From positions 124,001 to 188,000 of the forward strand of contig JAEZGX010000038.1 of NCBI GenBank assembly GCA_023416735.1: a DNA stretch of 64,000 nt, read 5' to 3'. The notes beneath the pieces were generated by a model. The model was not told the DNA's origin. It did no database searches and saw nothing but the letters and a program-made list of their open reading frames with translations. Every line of letters starts with the position of its first letter. The stretch's first letter is position 1. A program made the translations under genes and the position numbers. This document shows positions 50,356 to 59,837 of this stretch, one piece after another. Source of the DNA: Verrucomicrobiota bacterium (GTDB lineage Bacteria > Verrucomicrobiota > Verrucomicrobiia > Opitutales > Opitutaceae).

Positions 50356-51489
50356 ATGCCCGCCCGCCCTCTGAAAATCGGCATCACTTGCTACCCCTCC
50401 GTCGGCGGCTCCGGCATCCTCGCTTCCGCGCTCGGCGAAGAGCTCGCGCGCCGTGGACACGAGATCCATTTCATCAGTTACGAACGCCCGTTCCGCATCT
50501 CCGTCGACGCCACTCGCGTCTTCTTCCACCCCGTCATTGTCAACGACTACGATCTCTTCAAATACCCCGACTACACGCTCCCGCTCTCCGTCAAGATGGC
50601 CGAAGTCTCCCGCGACTTCGCCCTCGACATCCTTCACGTCCACTACGCCGTCCCCCACGCCACCGCCGCGATCCTCGCGCTCGAAATGCTCCCGCCCGAG
50701 CGTCGCCCCAAACTCATCACCACCCTCCACGGCACCGACACCACCCTCCTCGGTCGGGACCCCGGCTACGGCCCGGCCGTTCGCCACGCGCTCATCCGTT
50801 CCGACGCCGTCACCGCCGTCTCGCGTTTCCTCGAACAGGAAACCCATCGCGTCCTCGGTCCCGACTGCCCCATCGAGGTCATCCACAATTTCTTTTCCCC
50901 GCGGCCCGTCACGCGCCCGCCCGAAACCATCCGCGCCGAGCTCAATCTCGCCTCCGACGAAACGCTCCTCGTCCATCTTTCAAATCTCCGCCCCGTCAAA
51001 CGCATCGATCGCCTCCTCGAAACGATCGCGCGCATCGATCGCCGCCACGCCTTCAAACTCCTCATCCTCGCCGGCGGCGACTTCGCACCTTTCCAACTCG
51101 CCGCCCAACAACTCGGCATCTCCGACCGCCTCATCGTCCGCCAAAACGTCTTCGACATCGAAGATTATCTCAACGCCGCCGACGTCGCCGTCTTCACCTC
51201 CGATTCCGAAAGTTTCTGCCTCGGCATTCTCGAAGCGATGGCCTTCCGCTGCCCCAGCGTCAGCACCGCCGTCGGCGGTATCCCCGAAGTCATTGCCCAC
51301 GATGTCGACGGCCTCCTCGTTCCTTCCGCTCAACCCGCCGACCTCGCCGGTGCGATCGAATCGCTGATCAGCGACCGCTCGAAACGCGAAACCCTCGGCC
51401 GCGCCGCCTGCAAAAAAGCCCGGACCGTCTTCTCCGCCGAGACCATCGTCTCCCGCTACGAATCCTTCTACCGCGGGTTGCTGAGCTAG
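50356..51489 (+). CDS. bshA: N-acetyl-alpha-D-glucosaminyl L-malate synthase BshA
   Basis: A 377-residue GT4 glycosyltransferase, the first bacillithiol step, joining UDP-GlcNAc to malate. The start is almost diagnostic: LKIGITCYPSVGGSGILASALGEELARRGHEIHFI, then FKYPDYTLPLSVKMAEVSRD and LDILHVHYAVPHATAAI. The donor-binding half has HLSNLRPVKRIDRLLE and the C-terminal SESFCLGILEAMAFRCPSVSTAVGGIPEVI motif. The normal-length protein and its presence support a working pathway. No Shine-Dalgarno is visible; a repeat lies in front of the start. Confidence 0.96.
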   Translation: MPARPLKIGITCYPSVGGSGILASALGEELARRGHEIHFISYERPFRISVDATRVFFHPVIVNDYDLFKYPDYTLPLSVKMAEVSRDFALDILHVHYAVPHATAAILALEMLPPERRPKLITTLHGTDTTLLGRDPGYGPAVRHALIRSDAVTAVSRFLEQETHRVLGPDCPIEVIHNFFSPRPVTRPPETIRAELNLASDETLLVHLSNLRPVKRIDRLLETIARIDRRHAFKLLILAGGDFAPFQLAAQQLGISDRLIVRQNVFDIEDYLNAADVAVFTSDSESFCLGILEAMAFRCPSVSTAVGGIPEVIAHDVDGLLVPSAQPADLAGAIESLISDRSKRETLGRAACKKARTVFSAETIVSRYESFYRGLLS

Positions 51490-51493
51490 CGCG

Positions 51494-51515
51494 AGGCGGC
51501 CTCGCCGAGCCGCCT
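51494..51515. terminator. Hairpin between convergent bshA and glycosidase genes
   Basis: Arms AGGCGGC and GCCGCCT around an 8-base loop, 5 bases after the bshA stop and 9 bases beyond the stop of the convergent gene. A short T run (TTC) follows. It is likely a bidirectional terminator. Confidence 0.6.
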
Positions 51516-51523
51516 TCGCCGCT

Positions 51524-53992
51524 TCACTCCACCTCAAAAATCTCCACGAGTGCCACGCCGGTCGATCCGCCCGCGCCCGACAGGTGCACCGAGTAAACGC
51601 CCGGATCCAGCGTCACCAACAGCGCCGCATCCTTGCTCGTATCGCTCGCCAACGGTCCTGCGCCGATCTGCGTAAACACCGCTTTCATCTCGGCCGAACC
51701 GCCCCAGTCGTTATTTTCCGCCACCTGATTCGAGGCGCCGCCCGTCATCCGAAACAGCTTCAACTGCGGATCCGCCAACACGCCCGTCACTCCATCCCGT
51801 GACGCCAGCGTCGGCCCAACCCCGCGAATCAACACGGTCTTTGGACCGTCGCCCGCCAGCACCACACCGGTGATCAACGTATCATCGCCTGCGCCAGCGA
51901 CCGTCCGTGTCGAAAGCGCCTTCAATCGGCTGCTTCCACTTTCGTCCGCATCATACGCCTCCACCAAAGCCACGCCCGCCGCCCCGCTCGTCGTCACGTG
52001 CGCCGTATAAACACCGCCGGTAATCTGCTCCAACAGCGCCGCGTCCTTCGATCCTGCCGCGACCGCCGACGCGCCCAACCGGTTCCGCGTCTGCAACAGC
52101 TCCGGCGTATTCACCCAATCGTTGTTCTCCGCCTCCACCGTCCACGTCCCACTTGTCAGTCGATAAAGTCGCAACAGCGGATCCGTCAGCGCCGTCGGCA
52201 CGCTCGCCGCAATTCCCGGCCCAACACCTTGCACCAACACGCGCTTCTGTCCCTCCACCACAAATCCCATGATCAACGTCTGATCCCCCGTCCCCGCCCG
52301 ACACCGCGCCGCCAGAGCCGCCAAACGCGCTGCCACCTTCGGCGGATAAAACGTCACCACGTTCACCGAATACGGCGCCAGGGTCGTCACGAAATCTCCA
52401 TTCCCTCCCACGCGCCGCGCCGACCCCATTCCCATTTCCCGCCCGCTCGTCTTCAACCGCGCCGCCTCGTCCTGCGGTATCCCGTAACTCAATACAGGCG
52501 CCGCCGGAAAAGCCGCGAACCCGTTCACGTCCAGCGTCACTTTCGCCGTCTCCGTGGGACTCTTGTTGATCAACAACACCGACAACATCCCGTTCGTCCG
52601 CTTCGAAGCATACGCCGACACCAGCGACTCATTGCTCGTCGCCCGCACGATCTGGTCGCCGTCGCGCGCGAAATTCCGGAGCAGCTTGATTACCCAATAC
52701 GTCGGATGCGGATCGTTCACCACCGAGCCCACGCGATCGTCGGCACTCGCGAGCACGCCATAGTCTCCGTAGTTGCGCCAGCCATACAGTGAGTTGCTGA
52801 GATTCCCCAGCAGCCGCCCCGCGCTGTCCCGCGGCGGACCATTGTGCAGCGCCCACCACACGAAGCTCTTGAACTCCGTCTGAAGAATCTGCCCGAAGCT
52901 GTCCGCGTAGAACAAGCCGTTCACCAGGCTCGTGCTCTGCCGACCCGGCTCCGTCCACACCGAATTGTTCTCCGTCATGTGAATCTCCACGCCGGCGCCC
53001 GCGCCGCCGAACGCAGTGTTCACCATTTGCCGGATCGCCGTCGCATCCACCGCCCACGTCCGGTTTGGTTCGTTCATCGTTCCGCCGGTCAGCAACCCCG
53101 CGTCGTTCTCTCCGCCCGGCCCATAAGGATAACGGTGAAACACCACGAAATCCGGCACCGCTCCGATCGCCGCCAATCGCGCCAGCACGCGCGTCGTCCA
53201 CGAATCCTCCTCCGTCGGCACCGCGAGCACCACCACGCCAATCTTGATCGTCGGATCCTCCGCCTTCATCAGCGTCATGAACTTCTTCGCTTCATCCGCA
53301 TACGTCTCCGGATGGTGCTTCAACGGATGAATGTCCTCCTCCCAGTCCCCGTAGTTCTCGTTGCCGATCTCCCAATACTTGAACCCGTAACCTTTCTCCT
53401 TGTTCGAATACCGCACCCAGGCCGCCGCCTGTTCCGGCGTTCCTGAACCGTAATTCGCCGTGATGTAAACCTTCGCCTTCAACGCCAGCGCCACCTGCGC
53501 GAAGTCGTCAAAATCATTCGTCCATTCCCAATTGTTCAACGTCCGCGTCCCGCTCACGTAGCTGCGATTCGTTTCCCAATCATACGTATTCGAGGTCGAC
53601 CCGCCCGGGAATCGCAGCGTCCGCACGTCCGCCGCTTTCAACAGCTCCAGCGTCTCCGGGCTCATCAGCGCATTGTCCCACACCGCCGTGTTCAACCCGA
53701 TCATCAGATCGTCCACGGTCCGCACCACGTCCGTTGCGTTCACGGTGACGGTCACGTTGTCGATCAACGCAGCCCGATCCCAGGGGCCGCCACTCGGCGA
53801 AACCGGGGGCAGCATCGGCTCGGACGGCACTGCCGGTATGGACCACTCAACCGCCGCGCTCGGCGAAGCAGGAGGCAGCGTCGGACTCGTCATCACACCG
53901 CGGAATTGCGCTCTCCCCTCTGAACTCGCGCTCAGCGCGCCTAACACAACCGAAACGAAAGCCCACCGCCACGACATTCGCGAGGTATTCAT
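51524..53992 (-). CDS. Secreted clan GH-A-like glycosidase with tandem C-terminal repeats
   Basis: An 822-residue exported protein, signal peptide MNTSRMSWRWAFVSVVLGALSA. After a Pro/Ser-rich linker, about residues 70-560 form a TIM-barrel glycosidase: DVRTLRFPGGSTSNTYDWETN, acid/base Glu in YWEIGNENYGDWEED, nucleophile Glu in HMTENNSVW. This fits alpha-L-arabinofuranosidase (GH51-like) or related clan GH-A families; exact family is not certain. Residues about 585-822 contain two copies of a roughly 110-residue beta domain (VLVQGVGPGIAASVP...AENNDW and VLIRGVGPTLASRDG...AENNDW), a type frequent in Opitutaceae surface proteins. It is downstream of the NADH dehydrogenase gene on the same strand. 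Confidence 0.85.
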   Translation of the reverse strand: MNTSRMSWRWAFVSVVLGALSASSEGRAQFRGVMTSPTLPPASPSAAVEWSIPAVPSEPMLPPVSPSGGPWDRAALIDNVTVTVNATDVVRTVDDLMIGLNTAVWDNALMSPETLELLKAADVRTLRFPGGSTSNTYDWETNRSYVSGTRTLNNWEWTNDFDDFAQVALALKAKVYITANYGSGTPEQAAAWVRYSNKEKGYGFKYWEIGNENYGDWEEDIHPLKHHPETYADEAKKFMTLMKAEDPTIKIGVVVLAVPTEEDSWTTRVLARLAAIGAVPDFVVFHRYPYGPGGENDAGLLTGGTMNEPNRTWAVDATAIRQMVNTAFGGAGAGVEIHMTENNSVWTEPGRQSTSLVNGLFYADSFGQILQTEFKSFVWWALHNGPPRDSAGRLLGNLSNSLYGWRNYGDYGVLASADDRVGSVVNDPHPTYWVIKLLRNFARDGDQIVRATSNESLVSAYASKRTNGMLSVLLINKSPTETAKVTLDVNGFAAFPAAPVLSYGIPQDEAARLKTSGREMGMGSARRVGGNGDFVTTLAPYSVNVVTFYPPKVAARLAALAARCRAGTGDQTLIMGFVVEGQKRVLVQGVGPGIAASVPTALTDPLLRLYRLTSGTWTVEAENNDWVNTPELLQTRNRLGASAVAAGSKDAALLEQITGGVYTAHVTTSGAAGVALVEAYDADESGSSRLKALSTRTVAGAGDDTLITGVVLAGDGPKTVLIRGVGPTLASRDGVTGVLADPQLKLFRMTGGASNQVAENNDWGGSAEMKAVFTQIGAGPLASDTSKDAALLVTLDPGVYSVHLSGAGGSTGVALVEIFEVE

Positions 53993-54057
53993 GCGTTCAC
54001 GACGCATACCTCGCCGATCTCCCCGATCAACCGCGAACTGCGTTCACCGTCACACCG

Positions 54058-55383
54058 TTACGCCGATCCCGCCGGCCCCGCCCCTTTCATCCCCGTGATG
54101 ATCCGCGCGCCCCGCTTGTAAGTCAGATACGAATACACCCACTGAAAAAACACCGACAGCCGATTCCGAAACCCGACCAAAAACACCAGGTGCACAAACA
54201 GCCACGCCAGCCATGCCGGATATCCGCTGAAGTGCCATTTTCCCAACTGCGCCACCGCTTTCGACCGCCCAATCGTCGCCATCGATCCTTTGTCCCAATA
54301 CGCAAACGCCTCCCGTTCCGCCCACCCGCGCCGTTTCTCGCGCAGCTCCCGCGCAATCAGCTTCACCGCATGTTCGCCCATCTGAATCGCCGCGGGCGAT
54401 ACCCCCGGCACCTCGACGCCATTTTTGTCCACCAGCGTCACCATGTCGCCGAGCGCAAACACCTCCGGATGTCCCGGCAGACTCAAATCCGGCAGCACCT
54501 TCACCTGACCCGCCCGGTTCGTCTCCGCGCCGAGCATCGCCGTCAACGGCGTCGCCGCCACGCCCGCCCCCCAAATCACATTCGCCGCGCGCAGCACTTC
54601 ACCTCCAGGCAACTCCACTTCGCCGGGACGAATATCCTGCACGCGCGTATTCGTCCGCACTTCGACTCCGAGTCTCTCCAACTGCCGCAGCGCACTCGCC
54701 GACAAATCTGCCGGAAAACTCTTCAACACCCGTTCGCCTCCTTCCACGAGAATCACCTTCGCCCGCGTCGGATCGATCCGGTCGAAATCCCGCACCAAAA
54801 CTGTCCGCGCCAGCTCCGCAAAGGTGCCCGCCAACTCCACTCCCGTCGGCCCGCCACCCACCACCACGATCGTCATCAGCTCCTGACGCCGCTTTTCATC
54901 CGGCTCGATCTCCGCCCGCTCAAACGCCAACAGAATCTGCCGCCGAATGCGCAACGCGTCATCCAGCGTCTTCAACCCCGGCGCCACTTTCTCCCACTGA
55001 TCGTTCCCAAAATAACTCGTCCGCCCACCGGCCGCTAAAACCAAATAATCATACGACAGCTCCTCATCGACCACATACCGGCTCACCCCGCCTCGCACGC
55101 GCACTTTCCTCGCCGCCAAATCGATTCCCTCCACCTCCGCCATCAACACTTCAAGATTCTTCTTCCGCCGCACGATCGTCCGCACCGGCTGCGCGATATC
55201 CACCGCCGACAATCCTGCCGTCGCCACCTGATACAACAGCGGCTGAAACAGATGGTGATTCTGCCGATCCACCACCGTCACCATCGCCAGCGAACTCGGA
55301 AACTTCCGTGCAAACGTCAGCCCGGCGAATCCCGCGCCAACCACCACGATCCGCGGCAGCCGCTCTGTCTCTTTTGCTTCCAT
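54058..55383 (-). CDS. ndh: Type II NADH dehydrogenase (NDH-2)
   Basis: A 441-residue membrane-associated flavoprotein. The first dinucleotide fold is RIVVVGAGFAGLTFARKF (FAD), the second TIVVVGGGPTGVELAGTFAELAR (NADH). The quinone-site region includes NHHLFQPLLYQVATAGLS, and LRAANVIWGAGVAATPL and VFALGDMV are also typical. The C-terminal helix LAWLFVHLVFLVGFRNRLSVFFQWVYSYLTYKRGAR anchors it. It passes electrons from NADH to quinone without pumping protons. Start 55383 (MEAKETERLP); 55392 is possible. It is divergent from the DUF971 gene. Confidence 0.95.
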   Translation of the reverse strand: MEAKETERLPRIVVVGAGFAGLTFARKFPSSLAMVTVVDRQNHHLFQPLLYQVATAGLSAVDIAQPVRTIVRRKKNLEVLMAEVEGIDLAARKVRVRGGVSRYVVDEELSYDYLVLAAGGRTSYFGNDQWEKVAPGLKTLDDALRIRRQILLAFERAEIEPDEKRRQELMTIVVVGGGPTGVELAGTFAELARTVLVRDFDRIDPTRAKVILVEGGERVLKSFPADLSASALRQLERLGVEVRTNTRVQDIRPGEVELPGGEVLRAANVIWGAGVAATPLTAMLGAETNRAGQVKVLPDLSLPGHPEVFALGDMVTLVDKNGVEVPGVSPAAIQMGEHAVKLIARELREKRRGWAEREAFAYWDKGSMATIGRSKAVAQLGKWHFSGYPAWLAWLFVHLVFLVGFRNRLSVFFQWVYSYLTYKRGARIITGMKGAGPAGSA

Positions 55384-55508
55384 GTCGCGCAACAGACCCG
55401 CGATCCATCGTTTGGCAACGCCGCCGCCACGACATTCTCCTTTCTTCCGGGTGAATAAGCCTGACTTCCCTTCCTCCGTTCCCTCCGTTGCCTCCTGTTC
55501 AATTTTCC

Positions 55509-55802
55509 ATGCACCGCCCGACCAACATCCAACTCATCGGCGAAGAAGTCGCCATCGTCTGGGACGACGGCACCGAATCCTACTTCACGTTCGAGCGCCT
55601 TCGCGCCGCCTCGCCGTCGGCCGAAACTCAGGGCGAACGCGACATCCTCGGCAATCAATACGGCGGCGATGGTCCTCGCCGCTTCCCGGGCGTTCGCGTC
55701 CTGGGCTGGGAGCAAGTCGGCAACTACGCGCTGCGTTTCGATTTCAGCGACGGCCACCGCACCGGCCTCTACAGCTTCGATTACCTCCGCAGCCTGAAAT
55801 AA
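55509..55802 (+). CDS. DUF971 family protein
   Basis: A 97-residue protein: IQLIGEEVAIVWDDGTESYFTFERLRAASPSA, then ALRFDFSDGHRTGLYSFDYLRSL, the GBBH-like N-terminal domain (DUF971, PF06155). Members are small cytosolic proteins, often linked to Fe-S cluster assembly or butyrobetaine hydroxylase. Start 55509 (MHRPTNIQL). The region to the twin kinases includes the inverted repeat at 55874. Confidence 0.92.
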   Translation: MHRPTNIQLIGEEVAIVWDDGTESYFTFERLRAASPSAETQGERDILGNQYGGDGPRRFPGVRVLGWEQVGNYALRFDFSDGHRTGLYSFDYLRSLK

Positions 55803-55873
55803 TCCGCCGCTCCCTCTCGCTCGGATGGAAGCGCGGCGCCCCACCGCGCATGACCCGACGCCGGGGTCTTCAC

Positions 55874-55911
55874 CTACGCAATCCTGCGTAGCCCTCCGCG
55901 CCCGCATTGAC
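55874..55911 (+). promoter_or_regulatory. Inverted repeat plus TTGAC upstream of kinase 1
   Basis: CTACGCA-ATCC-TGCGTAG (55874-55891) is a perfect 7-base inverted repeat. TTGAC begins 16 bases after its last base, at 55907, and the chosen kinase start lies 38 bases beyond. The same arrangement with the same spacing is at 59838-59875. It is a candidate operator with a -35-like element. Confidence 0.6.
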
Positions 55912-55944
55912 CCGCCCGGGCGCTTCGCGTGCAGTCGCTGCGCC

Positions 55945-58900
55945 ATGCTTCGGCTGCCCCCGCTCCGGCTTCTCACCGTCTTCCTGTGCGGTCTTCTTTC
56001 TCTGCCCCTCGCGGCCAGCGAACTCGGCCGCTCTCTCACCCGCAACTTCAGCCATCGCGACTTCGCCGCGCCCGGACAAGTCACCGGCGCCACCCAGACG
56101 TCCGACGGACGCCTCTACTTCTCCAGCCAGCAAACCCTCCTGGAATTCGACGGCGGCACGTGGTCGCACCATCGCATTCCTTCCGGCTTCGATCTCTCCG
56201 TCGCCCGCGATCCCCATACCGATCGACTCTACGTCAGCGCTCACGACCAGGTCGGCTACTTCGAACGCAACGATCGCGCCCAGCTCGCCTATCACTCGCT
56301 CCTCGGACACCTGCCCGACCAACTCAAATCCTTCGGCGCATCGCACGGCCTCATCGCGCACGACGACGCTATCTTCTTCGCCACGCAAAACCACGTCCTG
56401 CTCTGGCGCGACAACCGCTTCACTCTCCTCGATCTCCCGCCCGGGCGCGCCCGGTCGAAGCTTCTCTCCACAAGCACCGACCTCTTCCTGCATCGGCCCG
56501 GCGTCGGCCTCCTCCGTTTCAACGGTTCCGCTTTCGAACCGCTCGTCTCCGACTCCGTCATTCGCGACGCCAACGCTGTCGCGATTTTTCAACTACACGA
56601 CTCCCTGATCATCGGCGCCGGCTCGTCTGGCCTCTGGCGTTGGCAACATGACACCCTCACTCGCTTCGTCACCGCCGCCGACGCCCTTCTTCAACGCACC
56701 CAAATCAGCAGCGGCACTCTTCTTCCCGACGGCCGCTTCGTCATCGGCACCCTCGATCTGGGCGTGATCGCGATTTCCCCCGACGGAGAATCCTTCAATC
56801 AATTCTCCCTCGACCAAGGCGTCATCGATCCCGCCGTTCGCTCCGTCTTCCTCGATCGGGACGCCGCTCTCTGGATCGGCACCGATGGCGGCATCACGCG
56901 TCTCGACCCCAACGACGGAGTCACAATTTTCGACCGCCACAACGGTCTCCGCCAGCCGATCATCAACGGCATCTGGCGCCACCGCGGACGTCTCTACGTC
57001 AGCACCCTCGATGGTCTCCTCCGTCTCACGCCCGCCAATCCTCAAACCGGCCACGCCGCGCGTTTCGAAAAAGTCGAAAGCGTCCTACGCAACGCGCGCG
57101 AAATGGCCAGCCACTCCACCGGCCTCCTCATCGGCACGCCGTCCGGTCTGCTGCGTCTCGACGATTCCGATCGCACCGAACTCGTCCTCCCGCTCGATCA
57201 ACTCGCGCTCCATCCGGTCTGGTCGCAACACGTCCCCGACACGCTTCTCCTCGGCGTTCGCAACGGCCTCGTCATCGCCGAATGGCGCGACCACCGCTTC
57301 GAAATCGCCGCCCGCTTCGAAGGTCTCGGCGAAGTTCGCACCATCGCCGAAACCGCCGACGGCACCCTCTGGCTCGGCACACCCAACCGGGGCTATCACC
57401 GCGTCCACCGCGCGGCCGGCGCGCCCTGGACCGAAGCCACAGTAACCAGCTACAACGAACAGGAAAACCGCCTCCAAAATCATGGGTGGGTCGAGGTTTT
57501 CCCCTCTCCGCTCGGACCGCTCTTCGCCTCCGGCCTCGGCCTGCTCCGCTTCGACGAAAGGTCCGACGCCTTTGTCCCCGACGACCGCTTCCTCATCGAT
57601 AGCCAACGCTTCGGTTCCGTCCGCCCGATCTTCCCCGCCGCCAACGGCGACCTTTGGGCTCAAGCCACGAACGATTTCTCCGTCACCCAGCGTCCGCTCG
57701 GTCGCTTCCGGCCTCGCGCCGATGGCACCTACGAATGGCGCGACGCCCCTCGCCGCCTCTGGGACGTCATCGGGCTCAGCGGCGCCCAGGTCTTGTATTG
57801 GGAATCCAACGACGCCGATGGCATCCTCTGGGTCAAAGGCATCGACAGCCTGCTCCGCCTCGACCTCTCCCAACTCCACACCCGCAAAACCAACTGGCAG
57901 GTTCTCCTCAAAAACGTGCAACATCACGGCGGCTCCGAATCGATCGGCGACGGCGCTCGCCTCCCGCGTCTCCCGTGGTCGCCTGATCCGATTCGCATCA
58001 ACTACACGTCTCCCCGTTTCGACTACGGCGCCGATCTCCGCTATCAAACCCGCCTCCTCGGTTTCGACGACCATTGGTCCGAGCCGTCCGCCCGAGAGGA
58101 AGCCACGTTCACCAATCTCAGCGGCGGTCCGTTCACGTTCGAAGTCCGCGCCACCGACGCCGAGGGCAACACCAGCGCACCCGCTCGCGTGACGTTCAGC
58201 GTTACCCCGCCGCTCCACCGCAGCCTGCCCGCCGTCCTCGCCTACGCGCTGGCCGCCCTCGGCGCCGTTTTCGGTTTCGTGCGCTGGCGCCTTTCCCGCG
58301 CCGCCCGCGTGCAGCACCGCCTCGAACAACTCGTCGCCCAACGCACCGCCCAACTCGAAGCCGCCAACAACGCCAAATCCACCTTCCTCGCCAACATGAG
58401 CCACGAGCTCCGCACACCGCTGAATGGCGTGATCGGCTACGCTCAAGTGCTCCAAAAATCACCCGATGTCGTCGCGCGCGATCGCGAGCGTCTCCGTATC
58501 GTCCAAACCAGCGGCGAGCACCTCCTCCGGATGATCAACGAGGTGCTCGATTTCTCCAAAATCGAAGCCGGCAAACTCGAACTCCGCCCCGCGCCGTTTC
58601 ATCTCCCGCAACTCCTCCGTGACATCGCCAGCGCCCTCGAACCGCGCGCCGCTCAAAAAAATCTCTCATTCATCCTCAACGCCGACCCGGATCTTCCCAC
58701 CACCCTCATCGGCGACGCCCAAAAGCTCCGCCAGGTCCTCGACAACCTCCTCAGCAACGCCGTCAAGTTCACTCTCACCGGCCGCGTCGCACTCCAGGTC
58801 ACGCGCGCCCGCCCGCCCCGCTCTGGGCTCTCAGCTCTAGATTCCCGGCTCCATTTCGCCATCCACGACACCGGCGTCGGCATATCCGAGAAAGATCAAG

Positions 58901-59748
58901 CCGCCCTCTTCCAACCTTTCCATCAACCCGTCGACGCCCGCCCGCCCGAACCCGGCACCGGCCTCGGCCTCGCCATCGCCAAGCGTCTCGTCGAACTCAT
59001 GGGCGGCACCCTCGAGCTCGAAAGCGCTCCCGGTTCCGGCAGCACGTTTTCGTTTTCTCTCCCGCTCGAAATTGTTCCCACCGAGGCCGCTCCAGCCGAG
59101 TCCACCCCGCGCATCCCCATCGGTTATCTCGGCGAACGCCGCCGCCTTCTCGTCGTCGACGATGTTGCCACAAATCGTTCCGTCCTCGTCGAACTCCTCG
59201 CGCCGCTCGGTTTCGAATTCCGCGAAGCCGCCAGCGGCGCCGAAGCCCTCGCTCTCGTTCCGTCATTCGCCCCGCATCTGATCTTCCTCGATCTCCGCAT
59301 GCCCGGCATGGACGGCTTCGAACTCGCCGCCCGGCTCCGCGCCCTTCCCACAGCTTCCATCCAGCCGCCCAAACTCATCGCGATGTCCGCGTCCGTCCTG
59401 TCGTTCAATCGCGATAAAGCACTCGAAGCCGGCTGCGACGACTTTCTCCCGAAACCTTTTCAAGAAACCGATCTCATCTCGAAACTCGCCATGCACCTCC
59501 GCCTCGAATGGGGCTACGGCGACACCTCTCACCCTTTCGCCGCGCGGGACTCCAACTCCACCGCCTCTGCCGACGAACTCCGATCACTCCTCGAACTCGC
59601 CCGCCGCGGCGAAATCCGCCCGCTCCGCGAACACCTCACCTCGCTCCGTCAACGTCATCCTTCCGACCTTCACTTGGAAGAACTCGAATCCCTCGCCCGC
59701 GACTACCAGATGGAGCGTCTCCGAGAAAAACTCTCCGCCCACTTCTAG
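55945..59748 (+). CDS. Reg_prop/Y_Y_Y hybrid histidine kinase 1
   Basis: A 1267-residue membrane hybrid kinase. A signal peptide (LLTVFLCGLLSLPLAAS) leads to a periplasmic pair of beta-propellers built from Reg_prop repeats (RSVFLDRDAALWIGTDGGITRLD), about residues 30-660. A Y_Y_Y domain follows at about 675-745 (LGFDDHWSEPSAREEATFTNL). One helix lies at about 760-780. The kinase histidine is residue 820 in MSHELRTPLNGVIGYAQVL. The ATPase has LDNLLSNAVKFT and GTGLGLAIAKRL. The receiver has Asp about 1116 (LIFLDLRMPGMDG), and a helical tail of about 80 residues follows. There is no DNA-binding output. It senses outside polysaccharide-like or other ligands. Start 55945 gives the signal peptide; an upstream ATG at 55825 does not. 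Confidence 0.93.
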   Translation: MLRLPPLRLLTVFLCGLLSLPLAASELGRSLTRNFSHRDFAAPGQVTGATQTSDGRLYFSSQQTLLEFDGGTWSHHRIPSGFDLSVARDPHTDRLYVSAHDQVGYFERNDRAQLAYHSLLGHLPDQLKSFGASHGLIAHDDAIFFATQNHVLLWRDNRFTLLDLPPGRARSKLLSTSTDLFLHRPGVGLLRFNGSAFEPLVSDSVIRDANAVAIFQLHDSLIIGAGSSGLWRWQHDTLTRFVTAADALLQRTQISSGTLLPDGRFVIGTLDLGVIAISPDGESFNQFSLDQGVIDPAVRSVFLDRDAALWIGTDGGITRLDPNDGVTIFDRHNGLRQPIINGIWRHRGRLYVSTLDGLLRLTPANPQTGHAARFEKVESVLRNAREMASHSTGLLIGTPSGLLRLDDSDRTELVLPLDQLALHPVWSQHVPDTLLLGVRNGLVIAEWRDHRFEIAARFEGLGEVRTIAETADGTLWLGTPNRGYHRVHRAAGAPWTEATVTSYNEQENRLQNHGWVEVFPSPLGPLFASGLGLLRFDERSDAFVPDDRFLIDSQRFGSVRPIFPAANGDLWAQATNDFSVTQRPLGRFRPRADGTYEWRDAPRRLWDVIGLSGAQVLYWESNDADGILWVKGIDSLLRLDLSQLHTRKTNWQVLLKNVQHHGGSESIGDGARLPRLPWSPDPIRINYTSPRFDYGADLRYQTRLLGFDDHWSEPSAREEATFTNLSGGPFTFEVRATDAEGNTSAPARVTFSVTPPLHRSLPAVLAYALAALGAVFGFVRWRLSRAARVQHRLEQLVAQRTAQLEAANNAKSTFLANMSHELRTPLNGVIGYAQVLQKSPDVVARDRERLRIVQTSGEHLLRMINEVLDFSKIEAGKLELRPAPFHLPQLLRDIASALEPRAAQKNLSFILNADPDLPTTLIGDAQKLRQVLDNLLSNAVKFTLTGRVALQVTRARPPRSGLSALDSRLHFAIHDTGVGISEKDQAALFQPFHQPVDARPPEPGTGLGLAIAKRLVELMGGTLELESAPGSGSTFSFSLPLEIVPTEAAPAESTPRIPIGYLGERRRLLVVDDVATNRSVLVELLAPLGFEFREAASGAEALALVPSFAPHLIFLDLRMPGMDGFELAARLRALPTASIQPPKLIAMSASVLSFNRDKALEAGCDDFLPKPFQETDLISKLAMHLRLEWGYGDTSHPFAARDSNSTASADELRSLLELARRGEIRPLREHLTSLRQRHPSDLHLEELESLARDYQMERLREKLSAHF

Positions 59749-59782
59749 TCCTCCGCACTGTCCCTCGATTCCCAAGTCACCT

Positions 59783-59810
59783 TGTCATTCTGAGCGAAGC
59801 GAAGAATCCA
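59783..59810. repeat. 28-base dispersed repeat, copy 2
   Basis: Exact match over 28 bases to 50249-50276, 34 bases after the kinase 1 stop, in the same orientation. Confidence 0.85.
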
Positions 59811-59837
59811 CGTGCCCGCGCGCCGGCGACTTTCGCC

